64,000 bases of DNA from an uncultured Campylobacter sp. (GTDB lineage Bacteria > Campylobacterota > Campylobacteria > Campylobacterales > Campylobacteraceae): assembly GCA_900539255.1 (NCBI GenBank), contig UQBJ01000008.1:1-64000 (forward strand). The letters are read 5' to 3'. Of the stretch, positions 1-7,866 are shown piece after piece; within the stretch, counting starts at the first letter, position 1, and each line of letters opens with the position of its first letter. The notes beneath the pieces were generated by a model that was not told where the DNA came from, ran no database searches, and saw only the letters and a list, made by a program, of their open reading frames with translations. Position numbers and translations under genes: made by a program.

Positions 1-82
1 CTTAAATTCTGTGGATATTTCGCTAACGCTCAATATGACAATATGGATTTTTCGCCTTTTTGCAAAAGGCTCAAAATGACAA
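1..82. repeat. two partial arms of the dispersed palindromic repeat
   Basis: Two consecutive copies of the right arm of the palindromic repeat described at 2610-2702: a TGGAT...TTTCGC...GCTCAA...ATGACA pattern at about 10-40 and again at 45-80. The second copy carries the local hairpin GCCTTTTTGCAAAAGGC. No open frame here is convincing; the Pro/Lys-rich frames in this stretch are produced by base composition. Confidence 0.7.
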
Positions 83-362
83 ATTCCCCCAAATTCAGCC
101 CAAAAAAACCCAAAACCCTAAACCCAACCCTAAAAAAACAAAAATTCCCAAAACCCCCAAATTCCCCCATAAAAACAAAAAATCCCAAACCCCCGCAAAC
201 CCCCAAGCACACCCCAAAAAAAACAAAAATTTCACTCAAAACCCACTCCAAAAACAAAAATCCCAAATTCAGCCCGCCAAAACCTCCAAAACCCCCAAAT
301 TCCCCAAAAAAAACAAAAATTCCCGCAAAAACCCAACCCCCAAAACAAAATTCAAATCCCCC
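83..362. other. G-poor A/C tract upstream of flaA, with quadruplex motifs on the minus strand
   Basis: About 280 bases consisting almost only of A, C and some T, with roughly six G residues on the plus strand. Cytosine runs of three to five are separated by A-rich spacers. On the minus strand two stretches fit the classical four-run guanine quadruplex pattern: 109-130 (four GGG runs, loops of 2, 4 and 4) and 184-215 (loops of 7, 5 and 3). The first resembles telomere repeats (CCCTAAACCC). There is no credible gene. It ends directly at the sigma-28 promoter of flaA. Function unknown. Confidence 0.75.
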
Positions 363-364
363 TA

Positions 365-391
365 TAAACTTTCCCAAAAAATTTACGATAT
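365..391 (+). promoter_or_regulatory. sigma-28 (FliA) promoter of flaA
   Basis: TAAA at 365-368 is followed 17 bases later by CGATAT at 386-391, which is the spacing of the Campylobacter sigma-28 consensus (TAAA-N15-GCCGATAA). The two bases before CGAT are TA instead of GC. The start codon of flaA lies about 53 bases downstream of the -10 element. Confidence 0.75.
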
Positions 392-444
392 AGTGCTTAT
401 CAACGAAAGGAACTTCGTTGAAATTCACTTTAAAAGGATTTACA

Positions 445-2262
445 ATGGCAGGAGGAATGCGTATTGTAACAAATGTCGCCGCACTTCAAGGTGTCGTGGC
501 AAACACAAACAATTCTGGCAACTTACAAAAGTCGCTCGAAAGACTCTCAACAGGGCTTAAAATCAACGCCGCCAAGGATAACGCCTCAGGTATGGCGATT
601 GCTAACCAGCTCAAAACTCAGGCATCTTCGCTCGGTGCAGCGATAGACAACGGCAACCAAGCCAACTCCGTTTTGCTCACAGCTGACAAGGCTATCGAAG
701 AGCAAAGCAACATCTTGGACCAAATCAAGCAAAAAGCCATCCAGGCAGCACAAGACGGACAAAGCACAAAGACAAGAAATATGCTTCAAGCCGACATCAT
801 CCGCCTTATGGAAGAGCTTGACAACATAGCCAACACCACAAGCTTTAACGGCAAAAACCTTTTAAGCGGTGGTTTTAGCAACCAAGAGTTTCAAGTAGGG
901 GATCGCTCAAACATCACGGTAAAGACTACCATAGGCTCTACCCAAAGCTCTAAAATCGGCGTTACTCGTTTTGAAACAGGTTCAAACATTAGCGCGAGTG
1001 CAGATATGCAGCTTACCTTAAAGCAGTATGATGGTATCCAAGACTTCAAATACGCAGCCGTAAAAATCTCTTACTCTGTCAATACAGGCGTAGGGGCTTT
1101 GGCTGAGGAAATCAACCGCAACTCAGGCATCACAGGCGTGCGCGCTAGCTACAATGTAACCACAACAGGCGTTTTTGCTGTAAAGGCAAGTAGCACTGCT
1201 GATGACTTTTCTATCAACGGTGTTTTAATCGGTAAGGTAGATTACCAAGACAACGACCAAAACGGCGCTCTTGTCAATGCCATAAACGCGGTCAAAGATA
1301 CCACAGGCGTGGAGGCGAGCATAGACGCAAATGGGCGTTTAAGCCTTACTTCTGCTGATGGGCGTGCTGTATATATCGGTGGCGGTGAAGCACGAGGTGG
1401 CAATGCTATGGGCGTTGGCTCAGGCATAGGTATCACTATGTATCAAAACTTCGGACGCCTTTCACTGGTAAAAAACAGCGGTGCTGATATACTTGTCTCT
1501 GGGGTAGGGTTTATAAAAACACAAGCGAGTGCCGCAGCGACTGAGGCAAAAGGTGCTTCTGCTATCGGCTTTGGTAACGCTTCTAGGGTTTCTCAATACT
1601 CTATGAGCTTGCGCGAAACCAAAATGCAAATAGGGGCTTATCAACAAGATGCTTTGGGTATGAACTCAACCCGCTTTGGCGTGCAATGGCTTACCGCTGG
1701 CTCTCTTTCAGCCATTTTTAATGCATCATCACTTTCATTAGCTTCACTAGGCGGACTTGCTAACTTTGGTCCAACATCTGTCAAAGGTGCGAATGCTATT
1801 TCTGCTTGGGCTAAAATGAACCCACTAGCACAAGGTGCTTTCTTCTCAGGTGGATTATCGCTTGTAATGACAGCTAACTGGCAAGGCTTTAACTCCATAA
1901 TAAAAAATACTGCTCTCAGCGCGCAATCTGTGGTGTCTTTGGTGCAACTTGTCAATCAAACCGCGGGTGTAACGACACTCAAAGGGGCTATGGCGATGAT
2001 GGACATCGTAGAAACGGCTATCTTAAATGTCGATCAAATCCGTGCCAACATAGGCTCAGCCCAACAACAAATAGACAGCACCATCAACAACATATCCACC
2101 ACACAGGTGAATTTGAAGTCTGCTGAGAGCGTCATAAGGGATTTGGACTTTGCAAGTGAGAGTGCAAACTACTCTAAATCAAGCATTTTGGCTCAAAGTG
2201 GTGCTTACGCACTCGCCCAAGCCAACGCCTCATCTCAGTATGTAATGCAGCTCTTGCAGTAG
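445..2262 (+). CDS. flaA: flagellin A (sigma-28 dependent)
   Basis: Flagellar filament subunit, 605 residues, exported through the flagellar type III system. The conserved N-terminal coiled domain covers about residues 6-145 (LERLSTGLKINAAKDNASGM), and the C-terminal domain about 520-605 ends in SSQYVMQLLQ. The start at 445 is chosen because AAAGGA lies seven bases upstream; an upstream in-frame ATG at 418 has no site. The region equivalent to the TLR5 contact of enterobacterial flagellin reads DQIKQKAIQAAQ, the epsilonproteobacterial type known to escape TLR5. Odd: the central variable domain (about residues 425-500) is rich in A, L, S and G and lacks the GSGFS-type motifs that flagellin B at 51168 has. 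The gene stands alone, 49 kb from the second flagellin, instead of in tandem. Confidence 0.95.
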   Translation: MAGGMRIVTNVAALQGVVANTNNSGNLQKSLERLSTGLKINAAKDNASGMAIANQLKTQASSLGAAIDNGNQANSVLLTADKAIEEQSNILDQIKQKAIQAAQDGQSTKTRNMLQADIIRLMEELDNIANTTSFNGKNLLSGGFSNQEFQVGDRSNITVKTTIGSTQSSKIGVTRFETGSNISASADMQLTLKQYDGIQDFKYAAVKISYSVNTGVGALAEEINRNSGITGVRASYNVTTTGVFAVKASSTADDFSINGVLIGKVDYQDNDQNGALVNAINAVKDTTGVEASIDANGRLSLTSADGRAVYIGGGEARGGNAMGVGSGIGITMYQNFGRLSLVKNSGADILVSGVGFIKTQASAAATEAKGASAIGFGNASRVSQYSMSLRETKMQIGAYQQDALGMNSTRFGVQWLTAGSLSAIFNASSLSLASLGGLANFGPTSVKGANAISAWAKMNPLAQGAFFSGGLSLVMTANWQGFNSIIKNTALSAQSVVSLVQLVNQTAGVTTLKGAMAMMDIVETAILNVDQIRANIGSAQQQIDSTINNISTTQVNLKSAESVIRDLDFASESANYSKSSILAQSGAYALAQANASSQYVMQLLQ

Positions 2263-2311
2263 GGGCTTATCTAGCCTTTTTTGCTACGCTGTGGCGTGTG
2301 GGGCTTGCCTA

Positions 2312-2415
2312 CGCAACCTTTGCGGTTGCGGGGCTTAAAAGCCCCCTCCCTTGCGGAGGGGGTTGGGGGTGGGTTTTAAAACTCATCACACAACTTTCGA
2401 GCCGTTAAAAACGGC
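2312..2415 (+). other. cluster of hairpins in the 3' untranslated region of flaA
   Basis: Downstream of the flaA stop come several perfect hairpins: CGCAACC/GGTTGCG (2312-2330), GGGGCTT/AAGCCCC (2330-2345), CCCCCTCC/GGAGGGGG (2342-2362) and GCCGTT/AACGGC (2401-2415). The second and third share bases 2342-2345, so they cannot form fully at the same time. The probable terminator follows at 2463. Confidence 0.65.
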
Positions 2416-2462
2416 GTAGCGAGCAAAATAGCTTTCGAGCGTGCTTGTGTGCCGCTCAAAGC

Positions 2463-2491
2463 AGGCGGAGATACTCTCTCCGCCTTTTTTT
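2463..2491 (+). terminator. intrinsic terminator of flaA
   Basis: Nine-base-pair stem AGGCGGAGA/TCTCCGCCT with a five-base loop, followed directly by seven T residues. It is the first strong terminator after the flaA stop, about 200 bases downstream. Confidence 0.85.
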
Positions 2492-2609
2492 GTGCTTAAA
2501 ATTCTTTGCTTTAAATCATAAAATCAAAATTCTTATTATAAACCAAACTTCTTAAATTTCTTATCATACCTTGCAATGAACCCCTAAATTTGTCATACCG
2601 ACTTTTTTG

Positions 2610-2702
2610 TTGTCATACTGAGCGCAGCGAAGTATCCACAAATTCAAAGTGCAAAGTTGCACTTTAAAAGTGTGGATTTTTCGCTAACGCTCAAAATGAC
2701 AA
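2610..2702. repeat. full-length dispersed palindromic repeat, copy 1
   Basis: A 93-base imperfect palindrome. The left arm reads TTGTCAT..CTGAGCG..GCGAA..ATCCAC, the centre AAAGTGCAA-AG-TTGCACTTT, and the right arm GTGGAT..TTCGC..CGCTCA..ATGACAA. Related copies or half copies lie at 1-82, 2751-2852, 6303-6640, 49560-49840 and 53284-53546, all outside genes. It has no coding capacity. It looks like a REP/MITE-type element; the TGTCAT-CTGAGC-GCGAA theme is widespread in bacterial intergenic repeats. Confidence 0.8.
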
Positions 2703-2750
2703 TGTTTAACTCTTTGTGCTAACGCACTCCACTCAAAATGACAAAATCCC

Positions 2751-2852
2751 TGTCATACTGAACTTTGCGTAGCAAAGTGAAGTATCCACAAATTCAAAGC
2801 ATATCTTAAATTCTATGGATTTTTCGCTTTCTATCGAAAGCTCAAAATGACA
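2751..2852. repeat. dispersed palindromic repeat, copy 2
   Basis: Second near full-length copy 50 bases after copy 1: TGTCATACTGAAC...GTGAAGTATCCAC on the left and TATGGATTTTTCGC...AGCTCAAAATGACA on the right. Local sub-hairpins (ACTTTGCGTAGCAAAGT; TTTCTATCGAAA) decorate each arm. A half copy continues to about 2920. Bases 2492-2982 hold nothing else that I can support. Confidence 0.75.
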
Positions 2853-2982
2853 ATGCCTTGCCGTCTTTGCAAGTGGATTTTACTGCACCTTGCAAGGCGT
2901 AGTCTCAGCAAAAATCTACGCAAATTCTCTTTTCAGCACTCCACTGCCGTGTTTTGCCATAAGCTAAATTCCACAAACACGC

Positions 2983-3723
2983 TCACCCAAAGGCTCCGCT
3001 TAAATACGCCTTTGTTTTTTCTTTTTGCGGGTTTTCAAAAAATGCAGCACTTTCGCCAAATTCCACTAACTCACCCAAGTGAAAAAACGCCGCATAATCC
3101 GCCACGCGCTTGCCTTGCTGCAAGTTGTGCGTTACCATTATCATCGAAAGTTTGTGGCTCAGCTCTTTTACAAGCTCTTCGATGACACCGCTTGAAATAG
3201 GGTCAAGCGCTGAGGTCGGCTCGTCCAAAAGCAGCAAATTTGGGCTTATAGCCAAAGCCCGCGCTATGCAAAGGCGTTGCTGCTGCCCGCCAGACAAGGC
3301 AAGGGCGTTTTGAGTGAGCTTGTCCTTTACTTCATCAAAAAGCCCAACTTCTTTCAAGCACCTTTCCACAAGCTCGCGCTCGTCATCTTTGTGAGCGATT
3401 AAGCCGTGTAGTTTTGGGGCGTAGATGATATTATCATAAATGCTTTTGACAAAGACATTTGGCTGCTGAAACACCATTCCCACGCTCTTTCGCAAAGCCA
3501 CTACATCAGCACTTCGCACATCTTTGCCCGCCACTTCGACAAGCCCTTGTGTTTTAGCGATTTTGTCGTTCATTCGGTTAAAGCAGCGCAAAAATGTGGA
3601 TTTACCGCACCCCGATGCACCGATGAGTGCGGTGATTTTGTTTTTAGCTACGCTCATATTTATGTCAAACAAAGCCTGCTTTTTGCCGTAAAAAAGGTTT
3701 AAATTCACTACTCTTGCTACCAT
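2983..3723 (-). CDS. pstB: phosphate ABC transporter ATP-binding protein PstB
   Basis: ATPase of the high-affinity phosphate importer, 246 residues, the usual PstB length. Visible are Walker A GASGCGKST at about residues 35-43, the Q-loop, the ABC signature LSGGQQQR near 145, Walker B LLLLDEPTSALD and the switch histidine VTHN. It is the last gene of pstC-pstA-pstB; its start overlaps the 3' end of pstA by seven bases. The PstC/PstA channel and PstB are intact, but the periplasmic binding protein gene pstS is not adjacent. Confidence 0.95.
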   Translation of the reverse strand: MVARVVNLNLFYGKKQALFDINMSVAKNKITALIGASGCGKSTFLRCFNRMNDKIAKTQGLVEVAGKDVRSADVVALRKSVGMVFQQPNVFVKSIYDNIIYAPKLHGLIAHKDDERELVERCLKEVGLFDEVKDKLTQNALALSGGQQQRLCIARALAISPNLLLLDEPTSALDPISSGVIEELVKELSHKLSMIMVTHNLQQGKRVADYAAFFHLGELVEFGESAAFFENPQKEKTKAYLSGAFG

Positions 3724-4817
3724 TGTGTTTTTCCTTGAAAGTATTTTCTTAGCATTATCGCTGTGAGATTGAGCACCACGACAAGGCTTAAAAGCACTAA
3801 AATGCCAGCAGCAGCCCTTTCTAAAAAAGCCCTTTCAGGCATAGATGCCCAGTTGTAAATGAGTGCGGGCAAAACGGTCGTGGGTTGGGCTAAATTCGTG
3901 GCTATATCGGGGATAAAGGCTATCATACCGATGAGCATTAGCGGTGCGGTTTCGCCCACAGCGGAGGCTAGGGCGAGTATAGAGCCTGTGAGTATCATCG
4001 GAGCGGCAAGCGGGAGCATTATGCCACTTACCATTTGCCATTTGGTAAGCCCTAGCGCGTAAGCGGCGTTTTTCATACCTGTATCCACGCTTTTTAAAGC
4101 CGCCTTTGTGGAGACGATGATGATAGGTAGGCTCATTATGGCTAGTGTAAGTCCGCCTACAAGGGCTGATGAGCGGGGCAAGCCGAAAAAATTTATAAAC
4201 AAAGCAAGCCCCAAAAGCCCAAAAATGATACTTGGAATGCCCGCTAGATTGTTGATGCACACTTCTATGACACTTGTGAGCGCATTTTGGCGGGCAAATT
4301 CTTCTAAATAAATCGCCGCCGCCACGCCCACAGGCACAGCCACGCCCATACAAACGAGCATACAAAGCACCGTGCCTACAACAGATGCTAGCACGCCTGA
4401 GCTTTCGGGGGCGATTTTAGAGTCTGTGCCTAAAAAGAAATTTGCGTTGAATTTAGCGATGAATTCGCCCCTTTGCACGAGCGTATCCACAAGGGCTTTT
4501 TCATCATCGCTGAGTTTATTGAATTTACTCTTAAAATACTGGTCAGCTTCTGCGTTTGCTAAAAGCCACTGCGCTTTTTTTAAATTTTGCGCCCCACCTT
4601 GCAAACGCAAGGCGCGTTTTTCGGTGCGAGAGAGTAGGTTAAGCACGGTTTGGTTGCTGTCTTTACTCACTAAAATGTAGCTTTGTTTGAGTGCAGGCAA
4701 GCCCAAATAACTCACAGAGCCTAAAAACACGCACAAGAAAAACAAATTCACATAAAGCCCCGCTTTGCAAAAGGCTTTGAAGCGTTTTGAGGATTGTTTT
4801 CTGTCCTTAAAATTCAT
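3717..4817 (-). CDS. pstA: phosphate ABC transporter permease PstA
   Basis: Inner-membrane permease of the Pst importer, 366 residues. It has an N-terminal transmembrane helix (about residues 23-45), a periplasmic segment of roughly 100 residues, and then the BPD-type permease domain with the EAA-like loop (KNAAYALGLTKWQMVSGIMLP). The start overlaps the stop of pstC in an ATGA junction, so the two are likely translationally coupled. The long first periplasmic loop makes it larger than the E. coli protein (about 296 residues). Confidence 0.93.
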   Translation of the reverse strand: MNFKDRKQSSKRFKAFCKAGLYVNLFFLCVFLGSVSYLGLPALKQSYILVSKDSNQTVLNLLSRTEKRALRLQGGAQNLKKAQWLLANAEADQYFKSKFNKLSDDEKALVDTLVQRGEFIAKFNANFFLGTDSKIAPESSGVLASVVGTVLCMLVCMGVAVPVGVAAAIYLEEFARQNALTSVIEVCINNLAGIPSIIFGLLGLALFINFFGLPRSSALVGGLTLAIMSLPIIIVSTKAALKSVDTGMKNAAYALGLTKWQMVSGIMLPLAAPMILTGSILALASAVGETAPLMLIGMIAFIPDIATNLAQPTTVLPALIYNWASMPERAFLERAAAGILVLLSLVVVLNLTAIMLRKYFQGKTQW

Positions 4818-5734
4818 AAATTCTTTCCTTTGTGAAATTTGTTGATAAGATGAACGCTTATGGCGTTGATGATGAGAGTGAGTAAAAAGAGCGCAAGCCC
4901 TAGCGAAAAGGCGCTTAAAGTGAGCGAGCTGTCAAAGGCTTGGTCGCCTTGCAAGGCTTGGACGATATGCACGGTAACAGTAGTCATATCTTCAAGCAAA
5001 TTAAAGCTCATATTTGGGCGCAAGCTTGCTGCCATCACAACTATCATCGTTTCGCCCAAAGCCCTTGAAAGGGCGAGCAAACAAGCGGCGATGATACCGG
5101 GCATCGCTTCTGGCAAAATCACGGCAAAAACCACTTCTTTTTTTGTCATTCCTAGTGCGAGTGCGCCGTTTATGCGCTTTTGACTCACTGCTTCTATGCA
5201 ATCTTGCGACAAACTCGCCACAATCGGCACTATCATAATACCCATTATAAAGCCAGCTGCAAGCGCACTTTCGTAGCTTGCTTCTATGCCAAAAGCCCCA
5301 AAAATCCACACCACAAAAGGGGCGATGATGATGAGCGCGAAAAAGCCAAAAACGACAGAGGGAATAGCCGCGATGATTTCTAAAACGGGCTTTAAAAGGC
5401 TTTTTGATTTTTTGTTCGCAAAGACGCCCAAATACACAGCGCACATTATGCCAAGCGGCAAAGCCGTTATCATCGCGATGAGCGAAATGTAAAAGGTCCC
5501 CCAAAAAAGCGAGCTAGCCCCAAAAACGCCGTGTCCCACGCTGCCATCAGCCCTTACAAAAGCCGCATCAGCCGCCCATTGCGAGCTAAACAAAAAGGTA
5601 AAAAGGCTTTCTTTTTGAAAGAATTTCAACGCTTCGATGAGTATGGTAAGCATTATGGCAAAGCTTATCACCACAGCGACAAAGGCGCAGGCAAACAGGC
5701 TAAATTTAATCAATCTTTCTTTGAATTTTTGCAT
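4814..5734 (-). CDS. pstC: phosphate ABC transporter permease PstC
   Basis: First permease of the Pst system, 306 residues, with six predicted membrane segments and the conserved cytoplasmic loop INGALALGMTKKEVVFAVILP. In related genomes pstS is usually the first gene of this operon, ahead of pstC. Here pstC is first, and about 210 bases without a gene separate it from a Pho box and -10 element (5948-5979). The ribosome site is only A-rich (AAAGAAAAAA). Confidence 0.93.
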   Translation of the reverse strand: MQKFKERLIKFSLFACAFVAVVISFAIMLTILIEALKFFQKESLFTFLFSSQWAADAAFVRADGSVGHGVFGASSLFWGTFYISLIAMITALPLGIMCAVYLGVFANKKSKSLLKPVLEIIAAIPSVVFGFFALIIIAPFVVWIFGAFGIEASYESALAAGFIMGIMIVPIVASLSQDCIEAVSQKRINGALALGMTKKEVVFAVILPEAMPGIIAACLLALSRALGETMIVVMAASLRPNMSFNLLEDMTTVTVHIVQALQGDQAFDSSLTLSAFSLGLALFLLTLIINAISVHLINKFHKGKNL

Positions 5735-5947
5735 TTTTTTCTTTATAAATTTTTACTAAAAGTTTGATTTGCGCTATGAATTTATCCCAAAGCACGCTTT
5801 TGCGTCGCGCAAAAAGGCTTGCCACGCAAATTTAAATTTGCTTGCGATGATATTTTCACGCACAAAACAAGGCTTTTAAATTTATCCTTTCAACTTTGTC
5901 CCTTGAATGCAAGCTAACAAGCGCACATTTTGCAAAAGGGTAAGCAA
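5735..5947 (-). other. leader between the Pho box promoter and pstC; no gene seen
   Basis: About 210 bases transcribed ahead of pstC if the Pho box promoter is used. No frame encodes a recognisable part of a phosphate-binding protein or signal peptide. An AAAGGATAAATTTAAAA stretch (minus strand, near 5880) resembles a ribosome site without a start codon behind it. This is the place where pstS would be expected. Confidence 0.5.
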
Positions 5948-5979
5948 AGTATAAACACAAATGGAAACATTTTGGAAAC
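5948..5979 (-). promoter_or_regulatory. Pho box and -10 element driving pstCAB
   Basis: On the minus strand two direct repeats GTTTC (5979-5975 and 5968-5964) are spaced by six bases, giving GTTTCCAAAATGTTTC with 11-base periodicity. A degenerate third repeat (GTTTA) follows, and a -10 element TATACT lies at 5953-5948. This matches the layout of response-regulator activated phosphate promoters and the GTTTC direct-repeat Pho box reported for C. jejuni PhosR. Predicted transcription runs towards pstC. Confidence 0.7.
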
Positions 5980-6302
5980 TTTGAATTTTTTTGAAGTTGT
6001 TTAAATTTGTTTGAACTTTTTATAAAAAATTTGCGAAAAGCGTTTGAATTTTTGCTGGATTTTAGGCTAAATTTTGCACTGAATTTTGCATTAAATTTTT
6101 GTGTTGAATTCTATCTTGAATTTAGGCTTTTGGCGAGTAAAACTTTGTATGATAAGTAATAAATGTGATATGCAAGCTATAAAAACAAGCAAGCGCAAAT
6201 CGTGGCAATCCATAAGAAAACCTAGTTTAAATTTAAGTTTTGCACCTAAATTTTAATCTTAAAATTGCAAAAAAAATTTTCGATTTTATCATACTTATAA
6301 AA

Positions 6303-6640
6303 TTATTATACCGAGCCTTTGGCGAAGTATCCAAAAATTTAAAAACATTTTAAAAGGCTTTCAAAAATTTTTTTTTTGCTTGAAAATTGAGTCGTTTGCC
6401 AAAACTAAAACTACGCATTTTAGAATTCCCTTTATATGTTTCATTATGACCCGATTTGTTAGGGGTGCTTAAACCCCTTTGCGTAAGGGTTTTTGCCTTG
6501 CTTTTTTTAACGGCTCGTGTGGATAAAAAGCGTTTTGTAGCACAATGACGGCGGATTTTGTCATTTTGAGCGTAGCGACCCAATGGGTTGCAAGGCGCAG
6601 TCGCAGCAAAAAAATCCACAGAATTTGAGACACGCTTTAA
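6303..6640. repeat. degraded copies of the dispersed palindromic repeat
   Basis: A left arm lies at 6303-6340 (TTATACCGAGC...GGCGAAGTATCCA). A second degraded copy at about 6559-6640 (GTCATTTTGAGCGTAGCGAC...AAAAATCCACAGAATTTGAG) is interrupted by the insert CCCAATGGGTTGCAAGGCG. The same interrupted form occurs at 49640-49710 and 53330-53395. Confidence 0.6.
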
Positions 6641-6736
6641 ATTTTTAGGATTTTTTGTGGTGGTGGCTTGGATTTTTTTGGGGTGTGTGGCTTGGGGATT
6701 TGGTTTTGTGGGAGTTTTGGGGCTGTGTCATTGTGA

Positions 6737-6756
6737 GCCGTTTTCACAAAAACGGC
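6737..6756. repeat. hairpin repeat of a second family
   Basis: GCCGTTTTCACAAAAACGGC, preceded by CATTGTGA and followed by GTGGCAATCC. The identical 20 bases occur at 49860-49879 in the context CATTATTGCGA...ACGATGAC. A shorter relative (GCCGTTAAAAACGGC) lies at 2401-2415. This is a palindromic intergenic repeat family different from the 93-base one. Confidence 0.7.
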
Positions 6757-6866
6757 GTGGCAATCCAAAAATTAGGCTTGAATTTTGCCCTAAATTCAAA
6801 GCGAAAATTAAAAAAGATGAAATGCTTTGAATTCAAAGTCAAATTTCACAAAAAAGTGCAGTCAAA

Positions 6867-6954
6867 CCCTTGCACGCCCCGCCCTTTATAGGCACTCTTT
6901 TCATAGAGATTTGGATTTAGCGATACAAAGCCTACTTGGCGGGGTCTGCAAGGG
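6867..6954. ncRNA. long imperfect stem-loop, possible structured RNA or terminator
   Basis: CCCTTGCA-CG-CCCCGCC (6867-6883) pairs with GGCGGGG-TC-TGCAAGGG (6938-6954): 15 pairs around one 2x2 internal mismatch, enclosing 54 bases. Inside, TAGGC/GCCTA and CTCT/AGAG can extend the fold. Its high GC stands out in an AT-rich gap. On the minus strand it is followed within about 15 bases by six T residues, so it could end the motA-motB transcript. I do not recognise it as 4.5S, tmRNA, 6S or RNase P RNA. Confidence 0.4.
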
Positions 6955-7100
6955 CTTGAACTCTTTGTTGTTTTGAGCTTTTGTTAGAAAGCGAAAAATC
7001 TACGCTATGCAAAAATCAGTATGACAAGAAAAATCCGTCATTGATAGCAAGATGGTATTAAAAAGTGGCAACATAAGGTAAAATTTTGCTTGATTACGCC

Positions 7101-7850
7101 TTACTCGCCTTGTGCGTTGCCGAATTCTTGCTCTATGCTTTCAAGGACTGATTGCTGTGCCTTTTCATCGGCAAGTTCTACTTTGTAGTAAATCTCAGCC
7201 CTATTGTTTTTGAGCGAGCTGGCGTCATTGTTTTCAAGCGGAGAATTCAGCCCAAAGCTCTTTATGCTGACATTTTTCACGCCCACGCCGCCGTTTAGGA
7301 AGTATTCGGCGACATTTTTAGCGCGTTCATAGCCCAAATTAAAGCTATTTACGGCTGTGTCGCTGTTGTCTGTGTAGCCACGAATTTCTATTTGCACGCT
7401 TTGTGGCAGTGTCAAGGAAAATTCTACCATATATTTTAAGAAATCCTGCATATCCTTTGAGATGATTTGTGCGCTACCTCGTTCAAATTCCACGCGGGCG
7501 GGCAGTTTGAGGGCGATTTGGTTTTCGCTTTGGTCAAGTGCTTGACGGAGTTGTTGTATCAGCTCTTCTTGTGAGGCTGTGAGGGCTTTGAGCGCGCCTA
7601 TTTCATCTTGGCGTCTTTGCGATGCGCCTCTGTGCTGCCTTTGGTTAGGGTTTTCTTGCTCGACAGTTTGGCTTGGAGTGAAGTCAAAAATTTTGATGAA
7701 TTCGGTTTTTAGAGCCTCTGCCTTTGCTGGGTTGCTCTCACTTATCGCCCAAAGTGCGATAAAAAGGGCAAGCAAAAGCGACAAAAAGTCCGCATAAGGC
7801 ACAGCCCACCTTTCGCCAGCTGGGCATTCAGGACACTTGTGTTTTGCCAA
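7101..7850 (-). CDS. motB: flagellar stator protein MotB
   Basis: Stator subunit that anchors the motor to peptidoglycan and carries the proton-binding aspartate. 249 residues: a single membrane helix at about 16-38 with the critical Asp at position 21 (PYADFLSLLLALFIALWA), a variable linker, and an OmpA-like peptidoglycan-binding domain from about 105 (FERGSAQI..., IEIRGYTDNS, ERAKNVAEYFL). The start is TTG with AAAGGA six bases upstream. It follows motA after a 16-base gap. The order motB-motA-polA is the one I recall from C. jejuni. Confidence 0.95.
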   Translation of the reverse strand: MAKHKCPECPAGERWAVPYADFLSLLLALFIALWAISESNPAKAEALKTEFIKIFDFTPSQTVEQENPNQRQHRGASQRRQDEIGALKALTASQEELIQQLRQALDQSENQIALKLPARVEFERGSAQIISKDMQDFLKYMVEFSLTLPQSVQIEIRGYTDNSDTAVNSFNLGYERAKNVAEYFLNGGVGVKNVSIKSFGLNSPLENNDASSLKNNRAEIYYKVELADEKAQQSVLESIEQEFGNAQGE

Positions 7851-7866
7851 ATTCTATCCTTTCAAA

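Larger units (their letters stand above)
5980..6866. other. long intergenic stretch with repeat fragments, no gene
   Basis: About 890 AT-rich bases between the Pho promoter and the stem-loop at 6867. Apart from repeat fragments (about 6303-6340, 6500-6640 and the 20-base hairpin at 6737) I see no gene. Short frames of 60-90 codons here have no ribosome site and biased composition. A weak terminator-like hairpin (ACCCCTT/AAGGGT followed by T residues) lies around 6474-6495. Confidence 0.5.

Noticed and set aside
43..560. Overlapping Pro/Lys/Asn-rich open frames of 116-166 codons upstream of flaA
   Set aside because: They are a by-product of the G-poor A/C tract, have no ribosome site, and overlap the sigma-28 promoter and the flaA start.
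2342..2362. IS605-type element end (GC-rich hairpin)
   Set aside because: No transposase or TnpB remnant is nearby and the hairpin is one of several after flaA.
6588..6891. Two 78-80 codon frames, Trp/Gly/Phe-rich
   Set aside because: They begin inside a palindromic repeat, have biased composition and no ribosome site.
6867..6954. 4.5S, tmRNA, 6S or RNase P RNA
   Set aside because: None of the conserved motifs of these RNAs is visible; kept only as an unassigned stem-loop.
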